From Corynebacterium pollutisoli (lineage in GTDB: Bacteria; Actinomycetota; Actinomycetes; Mycobacteriales; Mycobacteriaceae): 64,000 bases of DNA. Below, piece after piece: positions 9,345-18,616 of the stretch. The stretch is taken from positions 1 through 64,000 of the forward strand of contig NZ_FXAR01000001.1 of NCBI RefSeq assembly GCF_900177745.1, read 5' to 3'. Position 1 is the first letter of the stretch, and each line of letters opens with the position of its first letter. Made by a program: the position numbers and the translations under genes. Below the pieces are notes generated by a model that saw only the letters and a program-made list of their open reading frames with translations, was not told the origin of the DNA and ran no database searches.

Positions 9345-9435
9345 TACTCATTGCTCATCGGATTCCGCGGCGACGTAATGTAAGAGGTATCCACGAACGC
9401 ACCTGCGTCGAACCGACCGAGGAGTTTCCGTACCC

Positions 9436-9858
9436 ATGTCCTTCAACGATGATGTCTTCCGCACCCTGAGCACCGAGCAGTCCCTCGCCTACCTGGAGGA
9501 CGTGCAGCCCGGCCGCATCGTGATGCGCCGCAAGGAGGACATCGAGATCTTCCCCATCAACTTCGTCGTCGACGGTGAGTCCATCTACTTCCGCACCGCG
9601 GAGGGTTCCAAGCTGTTCACCCTGAGCCTCAACCAGGACGTCCTCTTCGAGGCCGACGGACTCAAGGGCGAGACCGCCTGGTCCGTCATCATCAAGGGCA
9701 CCGCCGAGGTCCTGGAGAAGCCGGCCGACATCGACCACGCCGAGACCCTGGGCCTCAAGCCGTGGGCCCCGACCCTCAAGTACAACTGGGTGCGCATCAA
9801 CGCCTCCGACATCTCCGGCCGCGAGTTCGAGGTCGGCGAGGAGCCGGAGCGCTACTAG
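9436..9858 (+). CDS. Pyridoxamine 5'-phosphate oxidase-like FMN-binding protein
   Basis: A 140-residue split-barrel protein (Pyridox_ox_2-like) with the pattern LEDVQPGRIVMRR, FPINFVVDGESIYFRTAEGS and a central strand WSVIIKGTAEVL. Members bind FMN or F420 and are often uncharacterised oxidoreductases; this one is too short and divergent for a true PdxH. ATG 9436 follows a gaggag binding site. It lies ten bases before the fructosamine-kinase-like gene, which seems to have its own promoter. Confidence 0.85.
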   Translation: MSFNDDVFRTLSTEQSLAYLEDVQPGRIVMRRKEDIEIFPINFVVDGESIYFRTAEGSKLFTLSLNQDVLFEADGLKGETAWSVIIKGTAEVLEKPADIDHAETLGLKPWAPTLKYNWVRINASDISGREFEVGEEPERY

Positions 9859-9868
9859 TCTGGCGTGT

Positions 9869-10627
9869 ATGACTGACGTATTCACCAAGCAGCCCCGTGA
9901 GCCCCGATCCGCAGAAGCGGAGGCCGCGGGGCTGCGGTGGCTCCGGGAGGCCTCCGACTGCGTGGCAGAGGTGGTGGGCCTCGACGCGGAGCGCAATATC
10001 CTGCAGACCCGCCGCGTGCACGAGGTGAGCCCCTCCCAGGACGCCGCGCGCCAGGCCGGCCGGGAGCTGGCCCGCATCCACACCGCGGGCGCCGGGGCCT
10101 TCGGAGCCCCGCCGACGGGCTGGGAGGGGCCGAACTACATCGGCACGCAGGAGCAGGAGTGCACCCCGCACGAGCACTGGGGTGAGTTCTACGTCAACCA
10201 GCGGGTCCTGCCCTTCGCCCGCCGCGCCGTGGAGGCCGGGAACCTCGACGCGGAGGGGATGGCCCTGGTGGCGCAGGCGTGCGCCGCGGTGGTCGTGACG
10301 CGGTGGGACGTCGCACCCGCCCGCATCCACGGTGACCTGTGGGCGGGCAACCTGCTCTTCTCCGACGAGGGCCCCGTGTTCATCGACCCGGCCGCCCACG
10401 GCGGGCACCCCCTGACTGACCTGGCGATGCTCGCCCTGTTCGGTGTGCCGTTCCGGGAGGACGTGTGGCGCGGCTACCAGGAGGTCACGCCGTTGCCGGA
10501 GGACTTCCGGGAGTATTTCCCCCTGCACCAGCTCCACCCCCTGGCGGTGCACACCCTCACCCACGGGCGCAGCTACGCCCGGCCGCTGGTGACAGCGGCG
10601 CGGGAGACGCTGGAGAAACTGGGCTAA
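9869..10627 (+). CDS. Fructosamine/ketosamine-3-kinase family protein
   Basis: The 252-residue aminoglycoside-phosphotransferase-fold protein carries the catalytic loop HGDLWAGN at 154-161 and the metal-binding FIDPA at 171-175, the fingerprint of fructosamine kinases that repair glycated proteins or metabolites. The N-terminal nucleotide-binding lobe is shorter than usual. ATG 9869 lies seven bases after a TAGTCT box, fitting a leaderless transcript. The stop overlaps the stop codon of the convergent nadE gene. Confidence 0.87.
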   Translation: MTDVFTKQPREPRSAEAEAAGLRWLREASDCVAEVVGLDAERNILQTRRVHEVSPSQDAARQAGRELARIHTAGAGAFGAPPTGWEGPNYIGTQEQECTPHEHWGEFYVNQRVLPFARRAVEAGNLDAEGMALVAQACAAVVVTRWDVAPARIHGDLWAGNLLFSDEGPVFIDPAAHGGHPLTDLAMLALFGVPFREDVWRGYQEVTPLPEDFREYFPLHQLHPLAVHTLTHGRSYARPLVTAARETLEKLG

Positions 10628-11457
10628 CGCCACCAGGTGTCGTGCGGGCCCGGGGCGAGGTGCCGCTTGTGGGCACCGATGCGCCACAGGTGCTCGAGGC
10701 GCGCTCGTGCCTCGTCGGGCACGTCGCGGCCCTCGAGGAAGTCGTCGATGTGGGCGTAGGTGACGCCGAGTGCCTCCTCGTCGGGCAGCGCCGGCCGGTC
10801 GTCCTCGAGGTCGGCGGTGGGGATCTTCGTCCACGTGGCCTCCGGGGCCCCGAGCTCCGCGAGCAGCTGCGCCCCCTGGCGTTTGTTCAGGCCGGCGAGC
10901 GGCAGGACATCTGCGGCCCCGTCGCCGTGCTTGGTGAAGAACCCGGTGAGATTCTCCGCGGCGTGATCCGTGCCGATGACGAGGGCGGAGACCTCACCGG
11001 CGAGGGCGTACTGGGCGATCATGCGCTGGCGGGCCTTGACGTTGCCCTCGTTGAAGTCGCCGAGTTCCTCCCTGCCCAGGGCCGCAGTGACGGCCCCGGC
11101 CATCTCGCCGGTGGCGCCGGCGATGTTGACGGTGAGGCGGTGGTCGGGGTTGATGAAGTCAAGCGCCATCTGCGCGTCGTCCTCGTCGGCCTGCACGCCG
11201 TGGGGCAGACGCACCGCCCAGAACTCGGCCTGTCCGCCCTCCGCGCGGAGCTTCTCGACGGCCAGCTGCGCCAACCGGCCCGCCAGCGTGGAGTCCTGCC
11301 CGCCGGAGATCCCGAGGACGTAACCCTTCATGCCGGTGACGCGGAGGTAGTCGACGAGGAAGTTGACGCGGGCGGTGACCTCCGCGGGGGCGTCGATAAG
11401 CGGTTGGACGTGAAGCGCGTCGATGATGTCGTTCTGGAGCGAGGCAGGCTGGGTCAT
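10624..11457 (-). CDS. nadE: NH3-dependent NAD+ synthetase
   Basis: A 277-residue enzyme making NAD+ from deamido-NAD+, ammonia and ATP in the cytosol. The N-type pyrophosphatase loop [13 protein letters not shown] is present, as are [21 protein letters not shown] and the late [19 protein letters not shown] segment. No glutaminase domain, so it uses ammonia. I chose ATG 11457 because a TAGGAT box ends seven bases before it and the upstream in-frame stretch has no homology to the family. It contains a CGTCGATAAGC copy, read here as Leu-Ile-Asp. Other NAD-salvage genes in the window are pncB and pncA. Confidence 0.95.
   Translation of the reverse strand: MTQPASLQNDIIDALHVQPLIDAPAEVTARVNFLVDYLRVTGMKGYVLGISGGQDSTLAGRLAQLAVEKLRAEGGQAEFWAVRLPHGVQADEDDAQMALDFINPDHRLTVNIAGATGEMAGAVTAALGREELGDFNEGNVKARQRMIAQYALAGEVSALVIGTDHAAENLTGFFTKHGDGAADVLPLAGLNKRQGAQLLAELGAPEATWTKIPTADLEDDRPALPDEEALGVTYAHIDDFLEGRDVPDEARARLEHLWRIGAHKRHLAPGPHDTWWR
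11391..11401 (+). repeat. Dispersed 11-mer CGTCGATAAGC, copy 2
   Basis: Exact copy inside nadE on the template side; the gene reads its complement as Pro-Leu-Ile-Asp-Ala. Confidence 0.7.
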
Positions 11458-11486
11458 GGCACCGATCCTAGCCGCGTGGGTGAGCG

Positions 11487-11640
11487 CTAACCCATGTCGT
11501 AGTAGGCCACGAGCGTGCCACAGGGCAGACAGCGGAACAGGAGCGTGGCGGTCCAGCCGTGCTCGACCAGTGTGGGAAGAGGCGATACACCACGGGCACA
11601 GGGATTTCGGCCGGCCGCCGAGCCGGTACCTGGGTCCCAC
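11487..11640 (-). pseudogene. Possible remnant of a CbrC/UPF0167-like zinc-ribbon gene
   Basis: Two frames of this minus-strand stretch each carry a piece resembling UPF0167 (CbrC): one reads [10 protein letters not shown], like the family's LCPWCIADGSA, and another reads LVEHGW...[18 protein letters not shown] then stop, like the family's C-terminal FRCxxCG ending. No single frame holds both and the middle of the protein is missing, so I read it as a frameshifted, deleted relic. Recognition is from memory of the family; the stretch up to 11878 otherwise holds only the rpmJ promoter region. Confidence 0.4.
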
Positions 11641-11878
11641 ATAGTCCCAGCTGGTCTGCTCCCCGCCGCACGCGCGGGTCGGGGTGGTGACGGGACGAGG
11701 GGAGGCACGTTCGGGGACATGGACAGCGATCCCGGTTCTTCGCCACGAGTGCCACCCGGGGATCGTTTTGGAGGTTGCGTGCGGCGTGGGGTAACATACT
11801 CCCTCGTGTCATGGCTGTATGGCCATGTTGGAAAAGTCGCATCGTAACTGAATTCGCGCATACAGAAAGGAGCGCCCG

Positions 11879-12001
11879 ATGAAGGTCCGCAAGTCGCTTC
11901 GGTCGCTGAAGAACAAGCCGGGCGCCCAGGTTGTGCGTCGTCGCGGCAAGGTCTACGTGATCAACAAGAAGGAGCCGCGCTTCAAGGCCCGCCAGGGCTG
12001 A
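11879..12001 (+). CDS. rpmJ: 50S ribosomal protein L36 (zinc-free form)
   Basis: A 40-residue basic protein starting [11 protein letters not shown] and ending RFKARQG. It has none of the four zinc-ligand cysteine/histidine positions of the C+ form of L36, so it is the zinc-independent C- type. ATG 11879 follows an aaaggag binding site. It stands alone, away from the main ribosomal operons, between nadE and nrdH, and is followed by a strong terminator. Confidence 0.95.
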   Translation: MKVRKSLRSLKNKPGAQVVRRRGKVYVINKKEPRFKARQG

Positions 12002-12010
12002 GCGTTCTCC

Positions 12011-12021
12011 GCTTATCGACG
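12011..12021 (-). repeat. Dispersed 11-mer CGTCGATAAGC, copy 3
   Basis: Exact copy in the intergenic space between the rpmJ stop codon and its terminator. Confidence 0.7.
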
Positions 12022-12024
12022 AGC

Positions 12025-12065
12025 TGCCGCCCGTCCGGATACTCTCCGGACGGGCGGTTCTCCGT
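12025..12065 (+). terminator. Terminator of rpmJ
   Basis: Arms ccgcccgtccgga and tccggacgggcgg pair perfectly around a short loop, followed by ttctcc. Confidence 0.75.
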
Positions 12066-12230
12066 TGGTGGGGTGGTGCCACATGTCTATGTATAACGAT
12101 TGGATAACGGGAAAGTCGGGCGAGCTGGGGAAATCACAGCGTTGTGGTTCCGCCGGTGTTGTTCGGCGCCGCGAAGGGGGTCAACATGTGGGCGGCGGGG
12201 GAGTGTCATCCTGGGAATATCACGTGTGTA

Positions 12231-12279
12231 ACTACTAAATGTAGTGCTGGTTGCGGGTAACGACCACAAAGTATAGTGT
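12231..12279 (+). promoter_or_regulatory. Pair of NrdR-type boxes upstream of nrdHIE
   Basis: Two 16-base elements, actactaaatgtagtg (12231-12246) and ccacaaagtatagtgt (12264-12279), resemble the NrdR consensus acaCTATATaTaGTgt. Their starts are 33 bases apart, three helical turns, the spacing typical of NrdR box pairs. NrdR represses ribonucleotide reductase genes when dATP is high. The rest of the gap between the rpmJ terminator and nrdH (12066-12388) shows no gene. Confidence 0.7.
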
Positions 12280-12388
12280 CGTTGGTGTCGCCGCCGGACG
12301 GGGCAGGAATCATCTCCACCACCCTCTCCGCGGCCTGCTGAATCTACAGACCACGACCCGTTCGCCGAGAAGAATGAGGACCACTCCC

Positions 12389-12622
12389 ATGTCCATCACC
12401 CTCTACACCAAGCCCGCCTGCGTCCAGTGCAAGGCCACCGAGAAGGCCCTCGACCGCGCCGGCCTGAAGTACGACACCGTGGACATCAGCCTCGACGATG
12501 AGGCCCGCGACTACGTCCTGGCCCTCGGTTACCTGCAGGCCCCGGTCGTGGAGGCCAACGGCGAGCACTGGTCCGGCTTCCGCCCGGAGCGCATCAACAG
12601 CCTCACCGCTGTCGTCGCTTAA
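12389..12622 (+). CDS. nrdH: Glutaredoxin-like NrdH redoxin
   Basis: A 77-residue thioredoxin-reductase-dependent electron donor for the class Ib ribonucleotide reductase. It has the CVQC active site at 11-14 and the NrdH-type C-terminal WSGFRPERI segment. ATG 12389 sits after a weak tgagga site; it is the first gene of nrdHIE and the likely target of the NrdR boxes. Confidence 0.96.
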   Translation: MSITLYTKPACVQCKATEKALDRAGLKYDTVDISLDDEARDYVLALGYLQAPVVEANGEHWSGFRPERINSLTAVVA

Positions 12623-12735
12623 CGCACTGCCCGCCCCTGATCGGCCCCGCCGGGAGTCAGGGCCGACGACAATCCCCATCCCCACGCCGCCCACGAGACG
12701 CCGGGCGGCGTTTCGTTTAAGGACGTGAACCAACG

Positions 12736-13176
12736 ATGCTCGTCGTGTACTTCTCCTCCGTGTCGGAGAACACGCGTCGTTTCGTCGAGAAGCTGGACCT
12801 CCCCAACGTCCGCATCCCGCTGTACAAGCACGAGGAACCCCTCATCGTCGATGAGCCCTACGTCCTCGTCTGTCCCACCTACGGCGGCGGCGCGGGTCTC
12901 ACCCACCAGAATTCCCGCCCGGTCCCCTCGCAGGTGATCCGCTTCCTCAACAACGAGCACAACCGCAGCCTCATCCGCGCGGTCGTCGCCGGCGGCAACT
13001 CGAATTTCGGCTCCGACTTCGGGCTGGCGGGGGAGATCATCGCACGGAAATGCCACGTCCCCTACGTCTACCGCTTCGAGCTGATGGGCAACCCCGAGGA
13101 TGTGCGTATCCTGCGGGAAGGGCTTCTCACCAACGCGGAGGCCCTGGGGCTCGAACCCCAGACGACCTCCTGCTGA
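12736..13176 (+). CDS. nrdI: Flavodoxin-like NrdI
   Basis: A 146-residue flavoprotein that activates the dimanganese cofactor of NrdF. The FMN phosphate loop is [11 protein letters not shown] at the N terminus, with the CPTYGGG and GGNSNFG segments further on. A taaggac binding site precedes ATG 12736; the gene lies 113 bases after nrdH and 37 before nrdE. Confidence 0.96.
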   Translation: MLVVYFSSVSENTRRFVEKLDLPNVRIPLYKHEEPLIVDEPYVLVCPTYGGGAGLTHQNSRPVPSQVIRFLNNEHNRSLIRAVVAGGNSNFGSDFGLAGEIIARKCHVPYVYRFELMGNPEDVRILREGLLTNAEALGLEPQTTSC

Positions 13177-13213
13177 CACCACACTTCACCTGAACTGAAA
13201 GGCACCGGATACC

Positions 13214-15364
13214 TTGACCACGACGACGACCGAGCACGCCATCTCCCAGGAGGAGCAGCTCGACTACCACGCTCTCAACGCGCTGCTCAACCTCTACGAC
13301 GAGAACGGTCAGATCCAGTTCGACAAGGACCGCGAGGCCGCGAACCAGTACTTCCTGCAGCACGTCAACCAGAACACCGTGTACTTCCACGACCTGGACG
13401 AGAAGCTGCGGTACCTCGTGGACAACAAGTACTACGAGCCGGAGGTTCTCGAGGCCTACGACTACGAGTTCATCAAGGAGCTCTTCCAGCGCGCGTACGC
13501 CTACAAGTTCCGCTTCCCGACGTTCCTCGGCGCGTACAAGTACTACACCTCGTACACCCTCAAGACCTTCGACGGCCGCCGCTACCTCGAGCGCTTCGAG
13601 GACCGCGTCACCATGACCGCCCTCTTCCTGGCCAACGGCGACCGCGCGCTGGCCGAGAGCCTCGTCGACGAGATCCTCACCGGCCGCTTCCAGCCGGCCA
13701 CCCCGACCTTCCTCAACGCCGGCAAGGCCCAGCGCGGCGAGCTCGTCTCCTGCTTCCTCCTGCGCATCGAGGACAACATGGAGTCCATCGGCCGCGCCAT
13801 CAACTCCGCCCTGCAGCTGTCCAAGCGCGGCGGTGGCGTCGCCCTGCTGCTGTCCAACCTGCGTGAGTCCGGCGCGCCGATCAAGCACATCGAGAACCAG
13901 TCCTCCGGCGTCATTCCCGTGATGAAGCTCCTCGAGGACTCCTTCTCCTACGCCAACCAGCTCGGTGCCCGCCAGGGTGCCGGTGCCGTCTACCTCAATG
14001 CGCACCACCCGGACATCATGCGCTTCCTCGACACCAAGCGCGAGAACGCCGACGAGAAGATCCGCATCAAGACCCTCTCCCTCGGCGTGGTCATCCCTGA
14101 CATCACCTTCGAGCTGGCCCGTCGCAACGACGACATGTACCTGTTCTCCCCGTACGACGTGGAGCGCAAGTACGGCAAGCCCTTCGGCGACATCTCCATC
14201 ACCGAGCTCTACGACGAGATGGTCGACGACCCGAACATCGCCAAGAAGAAGATCAACGCGCGCCAGTTCTTCCAGACCCTCGCCGAGATCCAGTTCGAGT
14301 CCGGCTATCCGTACATCATGTTCGAGGACACCGTGAACGCGGCCAACCCCATCGAGGGCCGCATCAACATGTCCAACCTGTGCTCCGAGATCCTGCAGGT
14401 CAACACCCCCTCGACCTACCACGAGGACCTCTCCTACGAGACCATCGGCGAGGACATCTCCTGCAACCTCGGCTCCATGAACATCGCCATGGCCATGGAC
14501 TCGCCGGACTTCGGCAAGACCATCGAGACCGCCATCCGCGGACTGACCGCCGTCGCCGAGTTCACCAGCATCGATTCCGTGCCGTCCGTGCGCGAGGGCA
14601 ACAACGCCTCCCACGCCATCGGCCTCGGCCAGATGAACCTCCACGGCTACCTCGGCCGCGAGCACATCTACTACGGCTCCGAGGAGGGACTGGACTTCAC
14701 CAACGCCTACTTCGCCGCCGTGCTGTACCAGGCCCTGCGCGCCTCCAACAAGATCGCCAAGGAGCGGGGCACCACCTTCTCCGGCTTCGAGCGCTCCAAG
14801 TACGCCGACGGCACCTACTTCGACGGCTTCGACCCGGCCGACTTCGCGCCGAAGACCGAGAAGGTCAAGGGGCTGTTCGAGCGTTCCTCCGCACACATCC
14901 CGTCCGCCGAGGACTGGGCCGACCTCAAGGCCGAGGTCATGGAGCACGGCCTGTTCAACCGCAACCTGCAGGCCGTCCCGCCGACCGGGTCGATCTCCTA
15001 CATCAACAACTCGACCTCCTCGATCCACCCGATCGCCTCGAAGATCGAGATCCGCAAGGAAGGCAAGATCGGCCGCGTCTACTACCCGGCGCCGCACATG
15101 GACAACGAGAACCTGGACTACTTCCAGGACTCGTACGAGATCGGCTACGAGAAGATCATCGACACGTACGCCATCGCCACCCGCTACGTGGACCAGGGCC
15201 TGTCGCTGACGCTGTTCTTCAAGGACACCGCCACCACCCGCGACATCAACCGCGCCCAGATCTACGCCTGGCGCAAGGGCATCAAGACGCTGTACTACAT
15301 CCGTCTCCGCCAGGTCGCGCTGACCGGCACGGAGATCGAGGGCTGCGTCTCCTGCATGCTGTAG
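13214..15364 (+). CDS. nrdE: Class Ib ribonucleoside-diphosphate reductase, alpha subunit
   Basis: The 716-residue catalytic subunit reduces ribonucleoside diphosphates to deoxyribonucleotides. Family landmarks include [26 protein letters not shown], the NLCSEI loop with the active-site Cys and Glu, [18 protein letters not shown], and the redox-active C-terminal CVSCML. The start is TTG 13214 after a gaaagg site; no better start fits [15 protein letters not shown]. Its obligate partner NrdF is not encoded in this window, although nrdF lies between gntR1 and ctaD in C. glutamicum as I recall. Confidence 0.97.
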   Translation: MTTTTTEHAISQEEQLDYHALNALLNLYDENGQIQFDKDREAANQYFLQHVNQNTVYFHDLDEKLRYLVDNKYYEPEVLEAYDYEFIKELFQRAYAYKFRFPTFLGAYKYYTSYTLKTFDGRRYLERFEDRVTMTALFLANGDRALAESLVDEILTGRFQPATPTFLNAGKAQRGELVSCFLLRIEDNMESIGRAINSALQLSKRGGGVALLLSNLRESGAPIKHIENQSSGVIPVMKLLEDSFSYANQLGARQGAGAVYLNAHHPDIMRFLDTKRENADEKIRIKTLSLGVVIPDITFELARRNDDMYLFSPYDVERKYGKPFGDISITELYDEMVDDPNIAKKKINARQFFQTLAEIQFESGYPYIMFEDTVNAANPIEGRINMSNLCSEILQVNTPSTYHEDLSYETIGEDISCNLGSMNIAMAMDSPDFGKTIETAIRGLTAVAEFTSIDSVPSVREGNNASHAIGLGQMNLHGYLGREHIYYGSEEGLDFTNAYFAAVLYQALRASNKIAKERGTTFSGFERSKYADGTYFDGFDPADFAPKTEKVKGLFERSSAHIPSAEDWADLKAEVMEHGLFNRNLQAVPPTGSISYINNSTSSIHPIASKIEIRKEGKIGRVYYPAPHMDNENLDYFQDSYEIGYEKIIDTYAIATRYVDQGLSLTLFFKDTATTRDINRAQIYAWRKGIKTLYYIRLRQVALTGTEIEGCVSCML

Positions 15365-15378
15365 GAGACAGTCGGTGA

Positions 15379-15425
15379 CGCCGCAGGGCGCGGTTCCCCG
15401 GGGAAGGGGACCGCGCCCTGCGGCG
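15379..15425. terminator. Bidirectional terminator between nrdE and the GntR gene
   Basis: Sixteen-base arms (cgccgcagggcgcggt and accgcgccctgcggcg) flank a C/G-rich inner hairpin. The stem serves convergent genes on both strands. Confidence 0.75.
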
Positions 15426-15447
15426 ATTCCGGAGGGCGAGGAGGGGA

Positions 15448-16167
15448 TCAGTAGTCGTCGACGAACATCTGGGCCACCTCGGTGAGCAGCAGGCGCGACT
15501 GCTCCTCCGCCGCGGCGTCGTCACCGTCCGCGATGGCGCGGGCCAGCTGCTCGTGGGCGGACATCGCGGCCGGTGCCGGGTCCGCCGGCTGCATCCCGTA
15601 GCGGGTGCGCCCCTGCAGCACGCTGAGCAGCGGCGGGGCCAGCGCCGCGAACATCTCGTTGCCCGAGGCCTCGAGCAGCAGGTTGTGGAAGCGGCTGTCC
15701 ACCTCCAGGAACTCCTGGGAGGCGCCGGCCCCGGACTCGCCGAGCTCCCGCAGCCGACCGGCCAGCGACAGCAGCTCCTCGCGCTGCCCCTGGTCGGCGT
15801 TGAGTGCGGCGAGGCGGGCGGCCTGCGGTTCGATGCCGGTCCGGAGCTCGTTGAGGGAGCGCAGCTGGGAGTTGCGGTCGTTCGGGCAGGCCAGGCGCCA
15901 GTCAATGATCGACTGGTCGAAAACCGCCCACGAGGAACGGGGGCGGACGGTGATGCCCACGCGGCGGGAGGAGGAGACGAGGCCGAGCTGCTCCAGGGCG
16001 CGCATGGCCTCGCGGGCCACGGTGCGGGAGATGTCGAAGCGGTCCGACAGGTCCTGGAGGGTGAATGTGCGCCCCTCAGGAAGCGTGCCGGAGATGATGT
16101 CCTGTCCGAGTTCGGCGAGGACGTTGTCCAACAGGGGGGCGGCCGGGGTACGGGGAGTCTCGGTCAT
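15448..16167 (-). CDS. GntR-family (FCD/FadR subfamily) transcriptional regulator
   Basis: A 239-residue regulator with an N-terminal winged helix (about 10-75; LSDRFDISRTVAREAMRAL) and a C-terminal FCD ligand domain (about 95-225) with the metal-type histidines in DSRFHNLLL, SAHEQL and nearby. By position next to nrdE and ctaD it may be the orthologue of C. glutamicum GntR1, which controls gluconate catabolism; that is inference from gene order. ATG 16167 follows an aaggac site. A gluconokinase gene in the 52-kb uronate operon is a conceivable target. Confidence 0.85.
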   Translation of the reverse strand: MTETPRTPAAPLLDNVLAELGQDIISGTLPEGRTFTLQDLSDRFDISRTVAREAMRALEQLGLVSSSRRVGITVRPRSSWAVFDQSIIDWRLACPNDRNSQLRSLNELRTGIEPQAARLAALNADQGQREELLSLAGRLRELGESGAGASQEFLEVDSRFHNLLLEASGNEMFAALAPPLLSVLQGRTRYGMQPADPAPAAMSAHEQLARAIADGDDAAAEEQSRLLLTEVAQMFVDDY

Positions 16168-16542
16168 CGCAGTTGGTGTCCTTCGTATCCTGAGTACGGC
16201 ATTATTAGTCATTCTAAACCCGGGAGCGGGACGAATGCAGGCGCATCCTCCAAATCGGGGGACCGGATAGGGGACAGTTTCGGGCCACGGTCTTCTGGTT
16301 CCGGGGGTGGCGGGACGGTGGCTGGCCTGCGCCGGGGGAACGCGGCGTCGAAAACGCACCTTATATATAAGGAATCGTCGGCGGTGCACGCGATGGTCGA
16401 CACCCGGGAGAGCGGGGCCGGCATACGGTTCGACGTCGATAAAGGTTCCCGACCCGCCGTCTCCACCGAAAGGTTGATATCGACCGGGGGTGGTGGAGAG
16501 TTCCCGGTCATGGCCGAGAATGTTAATCCCCCAGTTCACAAG

Positions 16543-16558
16543 TGTGGCACCAGTCACA
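16543..16558 (+). promoter_or_regulatory. GlxR-type (cAMP receptor) site upstream of ctaD
   Basis: TGTGGCACCAGTCACA matches the corynebacterial GlxR consensus TGTGANNTANNTCACA in nine of the ten arm positions. GlxR is known to control respiratory genes in C. glutamicum. It lies about 205 bases before the ctaD start, upstream of the likely -35. Confidence 0.55.
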
Positions 16559-16721
16559 AACCCAGGGGGGTGTCCGGCGATTCAGGGGTGATTCGCAGAG
16601 AAAACCCTCTGCCCTTGAGTTTTGTGTGAGACATGGGGTTAGACTGAACTACGTCTCCAGTCCAGATGGGCTGGAAATCTCTCTTACGCGTCCTTTAAGA
16701 TGAGGCGCAGTAAAAGCTTGG

Positions 16722-16742
16722 CAGTCCGTGTTGTGCGGACTG
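16722..16742 (+). promoter_or_regulatory. 5' UTR hairpin before ctaD
   Basis: The arms cagtccg and cggactg with a seven-base loop form a small stem ending eleven bases before the aggagg binding site. It may stabilise the leader or affect translation; no known riboswitch is recognised. Confidence 0.35.
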
Positions 16743-16762
16743 TCTCGTAGTCAGGAGGAACT

Positions 16763-18505
16763 ATGACCGCAGTGGCGCCAAGGCTTGATGATTACATCGA
16801 GCCGACTCGTCCTCAGCCGACCGGCAACGAGCGTAAGGGCTCGCGTGCCTGGGAGATGCTGATCACCACCGACCACAAGCAGCTGGGCATCTACTACATC
16901 ATCATGTCCTTCAGCTTCTTCTTCCTCGGCGGCCTGATGGCCCTGCTGATCCGCGCGGAGCTCTTCACCCCGGGTCTGCAGTTCCTGTCGAACGAGCAGT
17001 TCAACCAGCTGTTCACCATGCACGGCACCGTGATGCTGCTGCTGTTCGGTACGCCGATTGTCTGGGGTTTCGCGAACTACGTCCTGCCGCTGCAGATCGG
17101 CGCACCGGATGTGGCCTTCCCCCGCCTGAACGCCTTCGGTTTCTGGATCACCACCGTCGGTGGTGTCGCGATGCTGTCCGGTTTCCTTACCCCGGGTGGC
17201 GCAGCCGACTTCGGCTGGACCATGTACTCCCCGCTGTCCGATGCAGTCCACACCCCGGGTGTCGGTGCTGACCTCTGGATCATCGGCGTCGGCGCGACCG
17301 GTATCGGTACCGTCGCCTCCGCCATCAACATGCTCACCACCATTCTCACGATGCGTGCCCCGGGCATGACCATGTTCCGTCTCCCGATCTTCACCTGGAA
17401 CATCTTCGTCACCTCCGTCATCGCCCTGATGATCTTCCCGCTGCTGCTCGCCGCCGCCCTCGGCGTCCTGTACGACCGCAAGCTCGGCGCGCACATCTAC
17501 GACACCGCCAACGGTGGCGCGATCCTGTGGCAGCACCTGTTCTGGTTCTTCGGCCACCCCGAGGTCTACGTCCTCGCCCTGCCGTTCTTCGGTGTCATCT
17601 CCGAGGTCATCCCGGTCTTCTCCCGTAAGCCGATGTTCGGCTACATCGGCCTGGTCTTCGCGACCCTGGCCATCGGCGCCCTGTCCATGGCCGTGTGGGC
17701 ACACCACATGTTCGTCACCGGTGCCGTCCTGCTGCCGTTCTTCTCCTTCATGACGTTCCTGATTTCGGTCCCGACCGGCGTCAAGTTCTTCAACTGGGTC
17801 GGCACCATGTGGAAGGGTCACATCACCTGGGAGACCCCGATGATCTTTGCGGTCGGCTTCGCCGCCACCTTCCTCTTCGGTGGCCTGACCGGCATCATGC
17901 TGGCCTCCCCGCCGCTGGACTTCCACCTGGCTGACGGCTACTTCCTCATCGCTCACTTCCACTACACCCTGTTCGGTACCGTCGTGTTCGCCTCCTTCGC
18001 CGGCGTCTACTTCTGGTTCCCGAAGATGACCGGTCGTATGCTGGACGAGCGTCTGGGCAAGATCCACTTCTGGATCACCTTCATCGGCTTCCAGGGCACC
18101 TTCCTGGTCCAGCACTGGCTGGGCAACATGGGTATGCCGCGTCGTTACGCCGACTACCTGGACTCCGACGGCTTCACCCTGCTGAACCAGATCTCCACCG
18201 TGTTCTCCTTCCTGCTCGGTGCCTCCGTCATCCCGTTCATCTGGAACGTCTTCAAGTCCTGGCGTTACGGCGAGGTCGTCACCGTCGACGATCCGTGGGG
18301 CTACGGCAACTCCCTCGAGTGGGCCACCTCCTGCCCGCCGCCGCGCCACAACTTCGTCTCCCTGCCGCGTATCCGCTCCGAGCGCCCGGCATTCGAGCTG
18401 CACTACCCGCACATGGTCGAGCGTATGCGCCGCGAGGCACACACCGGCCACCACGACGAGCGTGCAGAGAAGACCCAGTCCCCGTCTCCGGCTGAAGTCC
18501 GCTAG
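16763..18505 (+). CDS. ctaD: Cytochrome c oxidase subunit I (aa3 type)
   Basis: The 580-residue, twelve-helix catalytic subunit of the terminal oxidase in the plasma membrane. Visible ligands: the heme-a His in TMHGTVM, the CuB His and cross-linked Tyr in [10 protein letters not shown], the two CuB His in WAHHMF, and the heme His pair in HFHYTLFG. The proton-channel motif [12 protein letters not shown] is also present. The cytoplasmic C-terminal tail is long and charged, as in other actinobacteria. ATG 16763 has a strong aggagg site. The other cta and qcr genes are not nearby. Confidence 0.97.
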   Translation: MTAVAPRLDDYIEPTRPQPTGNERKGSRAWEMLITTDHKQLGIYYIIMSFSFFFLGGLMALLIRAELFTPGLQFLSNEQFNQLFTMHGTVMLLLFGTPIVWGFANYVLPLQIGAPDVAFPRLNAFGFWITTVGGVAMLSGFLTPGGAADFGWTMYSPLSDAVHTPGVGADLWIIGVGATGIGTVASAINMLTTILTMRAPGMTMFRLPIFTWNIFVTSVIALMIFPLLLAAALGVLYDRKLGAHIYDTANGGAILWQHLFWFFGHPEVYVLALPFFGVISEVIPVFSRKPMFGYIGLVFATLAIGALSMAVWAHHMFVTGAVLLPFFSFMTFLISVPTGVKFFNWVGTMWKGHITWETPMIFAVGFAATFLFGGLTGIMLASPPLDFHLADGYFLIAHFHYTLFGTVVFASFAGVYFWFPKMTGRMLDERLGKIHFWITFIGFQGTFLVQHWLGNMGMPRRYADYLDSDGFTLLNQISTVFSFLLGASVIPFIWNVFKSWRYGEVVTVDDPWGYGNSLEWATSCPPPRHNFVSLPRIRSERPAFELHYPHMVERMRREAHTGHHDERAEKTQSPSPAEVR

Positions 18506-18540
18506 ACACCAAGGGTCTGACATAGTCACCTCCGACTGAC

Positions 18541-18573
18541 ACAACCCCCGGCAGATCCTCTGCCGGGGGTTGT
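18541..18573 (+). terminator. Terminator of ctaD
   Basis: Fifteen-base arms (acaacccccggcaga and tctgccgggggttgt) around a three-base loop, without a strong T run. Confidence 0.7.
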
Positions 18574-18616
18574 GGCATGTCTGAACCCCACCCCCTCCAT
18601 GAAAGAATTGATCCCC

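Larger units (their letters stand above)
16168..16762. other. Gene-free 595-bp stretch where nrdF/ftn would be expected
   Basis: No open frame here has convincing coding character and I find no NrdF or ferritin remnant. The stretch holds the GntR promoter on one side and the ctaD promoter region on the other, including a GlxR-type palindrome, a near copy of the dispersed motif (CGTCGATAAAG at 16434-16444), a possible TTGAGT/TAGACT promoter (16615-16645) and a 5' UTR hairpin. Confidence 0.6.

Noticed and set aside
16209..16511. 100-codon minus-strand frame in the GntR-ctaD gap
   Set aside because: Pro- and Ser-rich with no recognisable domain, no binding site or promoter box, and it spans the likely regulatory region.
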